64,000 bases of DNA from DATFVA01 sp963800255. Lineage in GTDB: Bacteria; Bacteroidota; Ignavibacteria; Ignavibacteriales; Ignavibacteriaceae. The notes under the pieces are model-generated. The model searched no databases and was not told where the DNA came from. It was given only the letters and a program-made list of their open reading frames with translations. The stretch covers positions 1-64,000 of the forward strand of contig CAWDAK010000001.1 of NCBI GenBank assembly GCA_963800255.1, given 5' to 3'. This document shows, piece by piece, positions 36,055 to 43,635 of the stretch. Each line of letters opens with the position of its first letter. The stretch's first letter is position 1. Both the position numbers and the translations under genes were made by a program.

Positions 36055-36702
36055 TTACTCAATAACTAATGAAGAATTAAATGTTATTTCAGCATCATCA
36101 TCTTCGCACGTGAAATATAATTGCCCGCCTATTTCATATATATACACACCGCTTGGATATCCACTTCCGTCAAATTTTACATTATAATTCCCCGCAGGTA
36201 TAGTCTGATTTACTAAGGTGGCAACTTCTTCACCAAGGACGCTATAAACCCTGATTGCTACGTTTTCTGTTTGGGAAACGCTGTAATTTATAGTTGTAGT
36301 AGGATTAAATGGGTTTGGATAGTTCTGACTAAGAAAACATGATGAGACCAAATTCGCTGTAATATCTATTTCGCTGCTGTATTCAAAATTCCCGTTAAGG
36401 TCTATTTGTTTTAACCTGTACTTATATTTCTTCCCATTTTCTACAGATTTATCTGAGAAGGTATATTTGTTAGGAACAGCAGTAGAGCCTTTCCCCTTTA
36501 CGAAACCAAAACTTTTCCAATCTTCCAGACTGTCCCTTCTTTCTATTTCGAAGCCATTGTTATTCAGTTCTGTGGCAGTCTCCCATGCTAACCTGATGCC
36601 GTCATTCTCAGGTATCCCGCTAAAGCTGACAAATTCAACAGGGACTATCATTGAGTAGAGAAAGTTGTCAAAATTGTAATCAGATATTCCCCCCTGTCCC
36701 AC
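36055..36702 (-). CDS. C-terminal linker and T9SS sorting domain of the frameshifted surface protein
   Basis: Open frame of 215 residues carrying the conserved GIRLAWETATELNNNGFEIE stretch and most of the sorting domain. Its last 20 or so residues (from GGQLYFTCEDDD) are probably out of frame. Confidence 0.75.
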   Translation of the reverse strand: MGQGGISDYNFDNFLYSMIVPVEFVSFSGIPENDGIRLAWETATELNNNGFEIERRDSLEDWKSFGFVKGKGSTAVPNKYTFSDKSVENGKKYKYRLKQIDLNGNFEYSSEIDITANLVSSCFLSQNYPNPFNPTTTINYSVSQTENVAIRVYSVLGEEVATLVNQTIPAGNYNVKFDGSGYPSGVYIYEIGGQLYFTCEDDDAEITFNSSLVIE

Positions 36703-37159
36703 TGAGTCAAGCCTGATAACTCCTTATGTAATATTGCCGTAATTTAATAACAATGTCGTCCATTCCGTCTCATTTGAAAATGATTCCGAATAAACCATAG
36801 TGTTATTGTTCCAGCCTTCGATAACCAGATTGTCGGTACTCTTTTCGCTTACCTGATAAACAGAAAGACTGTTGAACGTGAACCTTTCATTAGCGGGGAC
36901 GGAAATAATAATTTCATCGTTGTTTCTATTCTCAAAAGAAAAAAGATGCTGACACTATCAACATTAAAATCATTGCCATAATTGGTATAAAAATTTCCTG
37001 TGTTCCTGAGAAATGAAAATTGTTTATAGTGAACGTTGTATTTAATGATTGATTGGAATTCCAGCCCTGATCATCGAAAGAAATGATGCTTTGTGCAGGT
37101 AAAAATGGTCCGAACAAAAACAGCAGAGTTATCCCTGAAAGAATGTACAATATTTTCAA
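36055..37159 (-). pseudogene. T9SS-exported cell-surface protein, frameshifted
   Basis: From ATG 37159 a signal peptide (ILYILSGITLLFLFGPFLPAQ) leads into a beta-rich domain (SIISFDDQGWNSNQSLN) that continues through other frames (FENRNNDEIIISVPANERFTFNSLSVY; about 36850-36940) to the frame 36055-36702. That frame holds the WETATELNNNGFEIERRD linker and the T9SS sorting domain (QNYPNPFNPTTTINY, PSGVYIYEI). At the very end the frame also slips. Removing one C near 36128 gives the canonical ending AGNYISRAKMMMLK with a stop at 36084-36086, instead of the atypical acidic tail ending at 36055. The same linker and sorting domain occur in the protein at 364-1965. Confidence 0.8.
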
Positions 37160-37560
37160 TTTTGTGACCCACTCGACAATACTTTATTAATTCTTTTTAC
37201 GCAGAGCTTAACCCAATATCCATACCAAAAAAAAAATTTGAATTCAGTTTATTTTTTAAATGAGATGAAAACTTGATGTGAAAAATTTACTTTCAATGCG
37301 CAAAATATGACGTCATTTTTGACGAAGAACACATTTTGCCGAAAGTCATTTTTATTCTGGTTGATCACAAAATGAAAGAAGGGTTTAAACATAAATAATA
37401 GAGGGAACGGAATAAATATAAGAGCAGAAACTTTTAAATAGAATACAGGAATAATAAAATCAAAGTTGGGGTTATTTACTAAAAAGTTATCAGGGCCCCC
37501 CATCTCGAAATAGCCCCTTATAAAAAATTACCTACCCCGCTGCAGGGTCGGGATAGCCAC
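37160..37560. other. Intergenic region, no gene seen
   Basis: 401 bp between two minus-strand genes. It contains the probable promoter of the broken surface protein gene near its left end and AT-rich sequence. An 84-codon open frame on the minus strand (37249-37503) is Phe-rich, lacks a ribosome site and resembles nothing; I do not count it as a gene. Confidence 0.5.
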
Positions 37561-38724
37561 CTATAAAGATGTGCCGATCTTCAGCCTTAGGTTAAAGAAG
37601 ATGGCTGAGAAGCCGTAGCTGCCGCCGCTAAGGGTGGTCATTGTGCCTGAGGGTCCCATCGCGAAGGCACTGAAGCCCCAGAAGTCCATTATCTTCTGAA
37701 CGAGTACTTCGAATACTATGCGGTTGCGGCGAACGGGACTATCCCACATCGCGTCAAATCTGAAGTCAAACGTGCTTCCTGCTAGTGATAGTTCTCTTCC
37801 CATATATCCTGCATGCCACTCGTCTAAATATCTTGCCCCGTAAAACTTTCCTCTGGTTGATCCCATTATCTGAACGGGATATCTTGCCTCAAAGTTGAAG
37901 TAATTGCCGTCTGCAAAGTATGCGCTGTACCTGATCTCTCCGTTAGGCCAATAAACAACCGCACCATTCTTATAATATATTTCTTTCTGTGATTCGGAAA
38001 ACTTCTTGTCGGCTTCCATATAGCTTACTTCAAAAAAGTTGCCGAGGGGAATTACATACCCTAACTGGAATCCGCTTGTAACGTACAGGTTGTTGTGATT
38101 GTTTTTGGTCTGCAGCTCGGTAAGTGCGTCAACGTTTGAAAAGATTCCACCGTGAAATCCGAGTATGTGGAAGCTCGCTTCTACCATATTTGATTCGAGG
38201 GGACCTGAGTATGGGGTCTCGATTCCGAAGGAAAAACCGGCATCAGATTTTAGCGATATCCCGAACCTCTCTCCTCCAAGCATTTGTATGAATGGATTTA
38301 TGTATGACAGTGTAGATGATATCTGGAATACACTTGGCGGCGAGGCTACTTTATCAAATCTTATTTTTTCTATTACACGTGTAAATACGCTGGCAAAGTT
38401 TGTTGTCTCTTCTAAGTTGATCTTAAAGGGATAGGTTACAATTAATGCCCTGGTTTCAGGTTTAACGGCAAGGAACGGGTAGAGTACTCCTTTGATGGAA
38501 ATCGTCTGGTTGTTCGGGTCTCTTAAATCAACGATTATCTCAGCTTTGGGATCCGGAGGTGTAATGAAAAGCTGATCTTGTATGTGGATAAAGAGACTGT
38601 CATCCAGGGGCTCCATCTGGTAATACTGTATTGGTTCTTCGTCCTGGGCGTATGTTTTTTGGTTCTGTATAAAACTGAGTAATATCAGGAGTAATGGCAG
38701 TAATAGTATATGTTTGTAGTTCAT
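37561..38724 (-). CDS. Predicted secreted outer-membrane beta-rich protein
   Basis: 387 residues with a clear signal peptide (HILLLPLLLILLSFIQNQKTYAQ). The mature part alternates aromatic and polar residues in likely amphipathic strands (for example FGISLKSDAGFSFGIETPYSG, LYVTSGFQLGYVIPLGNFFEVSYME, IRYSAYFADGNYFNFEARYPVQI, YGFSAIFFNLRLKIGTSL), consistent with an outer-membrane barrel or surface beta-sandwich. The family is not recognised. It lies between the polysaccharide locus and the second wecB, so a role in export is possible but not shown. Confidence 0.65.
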   Translation of the reverse strand: MNYKHILLLPLLLILLSFIQNQKTYAQDEEPIQYYQMEPLDDSLFIHIQDQLFITPPDPKAEIIVDLRDPNNQTISIKGVLYPFLAVKPETRALIVTYPFKINLEETTNFASVFTRVIEKIRFDKVASPPSVFQISSTLSYINPFIQMLGGERFGISLKSDAGFSFGIETPYSGPLESNMVEASFHILGFHGGIFSNVDALTELQTKNNHNNLYVTSGFQLGYVIPLGNFFEVSYMEADKKFSESQKEIYYKNGAVVYWPNGEIRYSAYFADGNYFNFEARYPVQIMGSTRGKFYGARYLDEWHAGYMGRELSLAGSTFDFRFDAMWDSPVRRNRIVFEVLVQKIMDFWGFSAFAMGPSGTMTTLSGGSYGFSAIFFNLRLKIGTSL

Positions 38725-39144
38725 AAGCTTTCGAAGTTTAAGCGATTAAAGTATTACCGGATTCACTAATTTTGCGAATCTGGAATGCTGATCTCCCCGT
38801 AATGCGGGGGGAAATTCAGAATTATGAATTTGTAAGAACAATTATCGGATGTTCCGGGCAGAATTCAGGTAATCTGCATCACGTAATGAAAATTAACGTC
38901 TGCCTCCCTGCCAGGTAATCCCCGCTCTGATAGCGACGGTTTCCCGATTACTGAACTACTGAATAACCGGATTTTTATGTGAAGTAGTTCCTTAACCCGG
39001 AAATCACGTTCGTTTCCAAACAAACTCAATGCCAAATTTAAACTTAATTCTTACAGGCTCCAAACACTCTGTCCCCTTTCTGTCTCCGTAATTCTTACCA
39101 TTTACACGAATTATTTGCCTCATTTCATCCCCTGGTAATGATGA
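38725..39144. other. Intergenic region with a CCCC-GTAATGC-GGGG hairpin
   Basis: 420 bp between two minus-strand genes, no coding signal. A short hairpin CCCCGTAATGCGGGG lies at 38795-38809. It shares its GTAATGC centre with a hairpin at 41611-41628 whose stem has a different sequence. Confidence 0.55.
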
Positions 39145-40245
39145 TCAGTCAAGGTTCAGGATGAGGTCCACAATCCTTTCGGCGGCGTGACCATCCCATA
39201 ATGGCGGGATGGTTCCCTTCTTTTTCTTTCCACTAATGATCTCAAGTGCTGCTTCTTTAACTTTTTGAAGGTCTGTGCCGATGAGCTGGTTAGTACCGAG
39301 CTTTACAGTTATCGGGCGCTCGGTATTTTCTCGTACAGTGATGCATTGTATGCCAAGGTAGGTTGATTCTTCCTGGATGCCTCCGCTATCAGTAACTATC
39401 AGTCCTGCATTCTTGATAAGTGCAAGGAAATCCAGGTACCCGGCAGGTTCGGTCAGCAGCAGATTATGGCTGAGGCTTCCTTTTAATCCGGCTGCCTCTA
39501 TATTCTTCATCGTTCTTGGGTGAACGGGAAAAACGACTTTCACCTTTTCTGCGATTGTGTTAAGTACCTCCAGTAGTTTCACAAGGAATTCAGGGGAATC
39601 GACGTTGGAGGGACGATGGAGTGTAACGAGACAATATTTGTCTTTTGTCAATTTAAATTGCTCAAGGATGCCTGATCTGTCTGCTTCAGGGAGAAAATGA
39701 ACAAGACTATCAATCATCACATTCCCTGTAAAAAATATCTTCTCTTTGCTTACTCCTTCATTCTCCAGGTTTGTTAGTCCGCTTTCCTCTGTTACAAACA
39801 AATAATCGGAGATTGAATCTGTCAGTATCCTGTTGATCTCTTCGGGCATAGTGCGGTCAAATGATCTTAAACCGGCCTCTATGTGGGCAACTTTTATCCC
39901 GAGTTTTACTGCTACCAGGCTGCAGGCGATGGTTGAGTTCACATCACCGGCTACTATGACAAGATCAGGTTTTTCTGCGAGTACAATCTTTTCGAACTCT
40001 ATCATTATACGGGCGGTCTGTTCTGCGTGTGAGCCGCTTCCGGCGCCGAGATAAAAATCGGGCTCTGGCATTTTCAGGTCTGTGAAGAAAATCTTCGACA
40101 TGCGCTCATCGTAATGCTGGCCTGTATGGCAGATGAAATGATCTGCCGCTCCTTTGTGCTGAAGGAAAGCTCTGTGAACCGGGGCTATTTTCATAAAGTT
40201 TGGCCGTGCCCCGACAACGGAAATGATCTTCAAATGTTTTTTCAT
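39145..40245 (-). CDS. wecB: UDP-N-acetylglucosamine 2-epimerase (non-hydrolysing), second copy
   Basis: 366 residues, full length. VGARPNFMKIAP, CHTGQHYDERMS, VAGDVNSTIACSL, HIEAGLRSF with MPEEINRILTD (catalytic acids), LHRPSNVDS, PVHPRTMKN and TDSGGIQEESTYLG are all present. It is clearly divergent from the copy at 4798-5859 (for example VAGDVNS versus FGDTNTT), so the two are not a recent duplication. It stands alone on the minus strand at the right edge of the polysaccharide locus. Confidence 0.92.
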   Translation of the reverse strand: MKKHLKIISVVGARPNFMKIAPVHRAFLQHKGAADHFICHTGQHYDERMSKIFFTDLKMPEPDFYLGAGSGSHAEQTARIMIEFEKIVLAEKPDLVIVAGDVNSTIACSLVAVKLGIKVAHIEAGLRSFDRTMPEEINRILTDSISDYLFVTEESGLTNLENEGVSKEKIFFTGNVMIDSLVHFLPEADRSGILEQFKLTKDKYCLVTLHRPSNVDSPEFLVKLLEVLNTIAEKVKVVFPVHPRTMKNIEAAGLKGSLSHNLLLTEPAGYLDFLALIKNAGLIVTDSGGIQEESTYLGIQCITVRENTERPITVKLGTNQLIGTDLQKVKEAALEIISGKKKKGTIPPLWDGHAAERIVDLILNLD

Positions 40246-40443
40246 TTTCTCAGGATTGTATATGATTGTATGATCGTAACAAAAATATAGGTTTTGTAAT
40301 TAATATCATAAAAACGCTGAATCTATCTAATTAGTCACAGGGTTCAGGTCAAAAGCTAATCCATCACTGACACTTCCCTTCTCTTTTCATATATAGTACC
40401 TGCATCAAATAAAATATGAAATTAATCCGGATTAGGAAAACGT

Positions 40444-40722
40444 ATGCAGGAAATCTTAAAAATATATTCAAAATACTTGACTAAAAATGGGAGTATAGCA
40501 AAAGAAAATTCGTCATTATATAATTATATAATAGCTCCTTTCTCAGCGGGACTTGCAGGTTTTGCAACGTTCCTTTTTTTATTACTCTTAATGGATTTTA
40601 TAGCTTATCTATTCGGGATTACCCAAACAATGAATGTAGGAATTAATGAAGTCCTTATTGCTTCATTGGGATTTCTTCTTCAGTTCGCTTACCAGCTGGT
40701 AAGATCGATACAACAAATCTAA
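40444..40722 (+). CDS. Small membrane protein, function unknown
   Basis: 92 residues, two membrane helices (YIIAPFSAGLAGFATFLFLLLLMDFIAYLFG and GINEVLIASLGFLLQFAYQLV). A hairpin terminator follows 34 bases after the stop, supporting a real monocistronic gene. No family recognised. Confidence 0.6.
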   Translation: MQEILKIYSKYLTKNGSIAKENSSLYNYIIAPFSAGLAGFATFLFLLLLMDFIAYLFGITQTMNVGINEVLIASLGFLLQFAYQLVRSIQQI

Positions 40723-40756
40723 AGCCATACAAATCAAAATCATTTAAAAAGCAAAA

Positions 40757-40774
40757 GCCCCTCTTTCGAGGGGC
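40757..40774 (+). terminator. Rho-independent-like terminator
   Basis: GCCCCTC-TTTC-GAGGGGC forms a seven-pair stem with a four-base loop. It is preceded by an A-rich stretch and followed by weakly T-rich sequence, so it may also work for minus-strand transcripts. Confidence 0.65.
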
Positions 40775-41028
40775 AATTACTATTATGTATGGAGAATCTA
40801 TTTCGTCAAATCGTCGCCGGCAGCCTGAAAATCAGTATTGCTCGTTCTCTTAAAAAATGGCTTCCCTGGTTCCCTTTTACCGCCGGCAAAATCATTAATT
40901 TAAGAACTATATCCTGTCACTAAACTCTTAAAAACTCTTATCCAAATCTAAAAGAAAAATTAAATTGTGAAGTGACTAACGTCATTTAGGTGCGAGGGTG
41001 GGGTTGGATACGGCACGCTACTGATATG

Positions 41029-41045
41029 CCGGTGCGATGCACCTA
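41029..41045. repeat. Solitary GGTGC-GAT-GCACC hairpin
   Basis: CCGGTGCGATGCACCTA is a variant of the hairpin repeated at 154-276 with the same stem, a changed loop and the same trailing CTA. It sits just before the 60-bp array, linking the two repeat types. Confidence 0.6.
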
Positions 41046-41080
41046 TGCCAGTGCAACATTTTATAGCCACATTATTCTTA

Positions 41081-41516
41081 GCCGCATAGCGGCGTAACGT
41101 TAATAGTCATCGCACCCTACCTGATACATCCCTTTTCTTTGCCGCATAGCGGCGTAACATTTAATAGTAAACATTCTTAGCCGCATAGCGGCGTAACGTT
41201 AATAGACATCGCACCCTACCTATAGTCCCTTTATTCTTTGCCGCATAGCGGCGTAACGTTAATAGTCATCGCACCCTACCTATAGTCCCTTTATTCTTAG
41301 CCGCATAGCGGCGTAACGTTAATAGTCATCGCACCCTACCTATAGTCCCTTTATTCTTAGCCGCATAGCGGCGTAACGTTAATAGACATCGCACCCTGCC
41401 TATAGTCCCTTTATTCTTAGCCGCATAGCGGCGTAACGTTAATAGTCATCGCACCCTACCTATAGTCCCTTTATTCTTAGCCGCATAGCGGCGTAACGTT
41501 AATAGTCATCGCACCG
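41081..41516. repeat. Tandem array (period about 60 bp) of GCCGC-ATA-GCGGC hairpins
   Basis: GCCGCATAGCGGCGTAAC begins at 41081, 41141, 41180, 41240, 41300, 41360, 41420 and 41480. The last six units are 60 bp apart and nearly identical over their full length, including GTTAATAG(T/A)CATCGCACCCTACCTATAGTCCCTTTATTCTTAG-type spacers; the first three are more diverged and one is shortened to 39 bp. Every unit contains a five-pair hairpin with an ATA loop. The array is noncoding, lies between a terminator and the lipocalin gene, and lacks cas genes and unique spacers, so it is not CRISPR. Confidence 0.9.
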
Positions 41517-41610
41517 GAGATAAATCACTTTCCCTCTGGATTTGTAAAAGCAGGCTTTAGAAAGGGGAATTATCCAGATAAGAAGTATGTTTACATGAAT
41601 GAATAAACGG

Positions 41611-41628
41611 GATCCGGTAATGCGGATC
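41611..41628. repeat. GATCCG-GTAATG-CGGATC hairpin
   Basis: Six-pair stem and six-base loop, 39 bp before the lipocalin ATG. Loop matches the hairpin at 38795-38809. It could lie in the lipocalin leader transcript. Confidence 0.45.
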
Positions 41629-41666
41629 TCATTCACAACACATTTAATAATAAATCTTAACTTATT

Positions 41667-42191
41667 ATGTATATAATCTTAATAACACTTTTTGCAGCAG
41701 TTAACCTGATGGCACAGAACAGCGAACCGGGAACCGTAAACCATGTTGATCTTAAAAAATATTCCGGACTATGGTACGAGATTTCCAAAATACCGAACAG
41801 ATTTCAGAAACAATGCGTTAAAAATACTACGGCTGCGTATTCGCTGAATGAGGATGGAACTATAAAGGTTGTTAATTCCTGCACTGATGACGAAGGCGAA
41901 ATGGACACAGCCGAAGGGGTTGCAAAGGTTGTCGATCCTAAAACGAACGCAAAACTTGAAGTCAGTTTTGTGAGCATATTAGGTATAAATCTTTTCTGGG
42001 GTGATTACTGGATAATTGGACTGCCTGATGATTACTCTTATGCCGTAATCGGAACCCCCAACAGGAAGTATGGATGGATTTTGAGTCGAACTCCTGAACT
42101 CCCTGAAGAAAAACTCAGTGAAGCATACGGTATATTGAAAAAGAACGGCTATAATCCGAAAGATTTTGTGGCAACGCCTTCAACTTTCTGA
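41667..42191 (+). CDS. blc: Lipocalin, Blc family
   Basis: 174 residues. Signal peptide (IILITLFAAVNLMAQ), then the lipocalin fingerprint KKYSGLWYEISKIPNRFQ (G-x-W-Y), a paired Cys (QKQCVKNTTA, VNSCTDD), DYWIIGLPDDYSYAVIGTPNRKYGWILSRTP and the final helix EEKLSEAYGILKKNGY. The typical lipobox Cys of E. coli Blc is not apparent, so it is probably periplasmic or released. Blc proteins bind lysophospholipids and fatty acids during envelope maintenance. Confidence 0.92.
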   Translation: MYIILITLFAAVNLMAQNSEPGTVNHVDLKKYSGLWYEISKIPNRFQKQCVKNTTAAYSLNEDGTIKVVNSCTDDEGEMDTAEGVAKVVDPKTNAKLEVSFVSILGINLFWGDYWIIGLPDDYSYAVIGTPNRKYGWILSRTPELPEEKLSEAYGILKKNGYNPKDFVATPSTF

Positions 42192-42464
42192 GCTAAACTC
42201 AAGTCTTATGGTCGTTCCCGTAACAATTTTTGTGTACATCGGGCCGGCAAATCGGCAGCTCACCGTTTCTTAATTTGGAGATTCCCGGACATTATCCACG
42301 AATTAACTCTCAATGTTACGGTGCCATAGACCTTTACTCTCCCTCCACTTCGGTCGAAATGACATTAATAATATTGAAAAAAGGTAATTTACCGGGTAGA
42401 TAATCAGAATATTTTGCATTTTAACTGCTGGCACTTATTTTGAGCTTTCCAGGCTAAAAAAAAT

Positions 42465-43061
42465 ATGAAAAAATTCTCCCTCTTCCTCATTATCTGCCTT
42501 ACTGGCATTCTTATTTATTCATTCTGGCCTGAGAAGGAGCTGCGTCATCCGGCAGGTATTTTGTGTCCCGACGAGCCTATACAGACTGCAGTAACTAACC
42601 CTGTGCCCTGGCAGAAGGATGAGTTCACAATTACTCCCCTGGCCAGTTTCAAAATAAAAGCTTTTGTTCTCAGCACAAACAGTTTTTCTTTGGGAAGAGA
42701 AAGTGACCTTTCACCAATGGACCTTGCGCTAGGGTGGGGACAGATGTCGAACCAGCCGATTATAGACGGACTGGATATTAGCCAAAGCAACCGCTGGTAC
42801 CGCTGGAAAGCAAAGGTACTTATAATTCCTGCCAGTGAGATTAGTACTCACAGTTCAAATATGCACATCATCCCGGCCAATGAAGAGGTTGAGGATGTTC
42901 TTGATGAGCTTTACAAAGGATGCATTATTGAGATGGAGGGTTACCTTGTTTCAGTGAAGGCTGCTGATGGCTGGCACTGGTCAAGCTCCCTGCGGCGTGA
43001 CGATACGGGCGGTGGGGCCTGTGAACTTGTCTGGGCCGAAAAATTATCAATCAGCAATTAA
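42465..43061 (+). CDS. Membrane-anchored protein of unknown function, LemA-cluster
   Basis: 198 residues: N-terminal signal anchor (FSLFLIICLTGILIYSFW) and an extracytoplasmic domain with SPMDLALGWGQMSNQPIIDGLDISQSNRWYRW, MHIIPANEEVEDVLDELYKGCIIEMEGYLV and WHWSSSLRRDDTGGGACELVW. Conserved Trp, His and Cys residues suggest a defined fold, but no named family is recognised. It lies 25 bp before lemA and so probably shares its transcript. Confidence 0.7.
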   Translation: MKKFSLFLIICLTGILIYSFWPEKELRHPAGILCPDEPIQTAVTNPVPWQKDEFTITPLASFKIKAFVLSTNSFSLGRESDLSPMDLALGWGQMSNQPIIDGLDISQSNRWYRWKAKVLIIPASEISTHSSNMHIIPANEEVEDVLDELYKGCIIEMEGYLVSVKAADGWHWSSSLRRDDTGGGACELVWAEKLSISN

Positions 43062-43086
43062 CAATTATAAATCATAAATTCTCATA

Positions 43087-43635
43087 ATGATTATTTTCAT
43101 CGTCATAGCTGTAGTTCTTGCAGCCTGGTTCGTTTACATTTATAACCGGTTTGTTAGTCAGCATAATATTGTAAAAGAAGCATGGAGCGGGATTGACGTT
43201 CAGCTAAAGCGGAGGTATGACCTGATACCAAACCTGGTGGATGCCGTGAAAGGCTATAGCAGCTATGAGCGTGAACTTCTGCAGGATATTACCGCGCTGC
43301 GTGCAAAATCAATGCTGATGAATTCACCGGCTGAAAAAGCGAAACCTGAGTCGGAGTTGTCGGGACGGCTGAAAAACCTCCTGGCTGTTGCTGAAAACTA
43401 CCCTGATCTTAAAGCAAACCAGAGCTTCCTTAATCTTCAGCAGCAGCTTACTGAGGCGGAAGACCAGATACAGTACGCACGCCGCTATTATAATGGTGCG
43501 GTGCGCGACTATAATACCCGGGTTGAGTCCTTCCCTTCCAACCTCGTCGCTTCGCTCTTCAATTTTAAGAAGGAAGATTTCTTTGAGATCTCATTTGCCA
43601 CAGAACGCGAAACTCCAAACGTTGGTCTCAGCTGA
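43087..43635 (+). CDS. lemA: LemA family protein
   Basis: 182 residues. N-terminal membrane helix (IIFIVIAVVLAAWFVYIYNRFV) followed by the LemA four-helix bundle: NIVKEAWSGIDVQLKRRYDLIPNLVDAVKGYS, LLAVAENYPDLKANQSFLNLQQQLTEAEDQIQYARRYYNGAVRDYNT and FPSNLVASLFNFKKEDFFE. LemA proteins are membrane-anchored with unknown biochemical role and commonly pair with TPM or DUF2207 partners. Stop and next start overlap (TGATG), implying translational coupling. Confidence 0.95.
   Translation: MIIFIVIAVVLAAWFVYIYNRFVSQHNIVKEAWSGIDVQLKRRYDLIPNLVDAVKGYSSYERELLQDITALRAKSMLMNSPAEKAKPESELSGRLKNLLAVAENYPDLKANQSFLNLQQQLTEAEDQIQYARRYYNGAVRDYNTRVESFPSNLVASLFNFKKEDFFEISFATERETPNVGLS

Noticed and set aside
37249..37503. 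84-codon minus-strand open frame
   Set aside because: Phe-rich, no ribosome site, no recognisable motif and AT-driven composition; probably chance.
41081..41516. CRISPR array
   Set aside because: The units are about 60 bp with near-identical spacers as well as repeats; there are no unique spacers of constant length and no cas genes.
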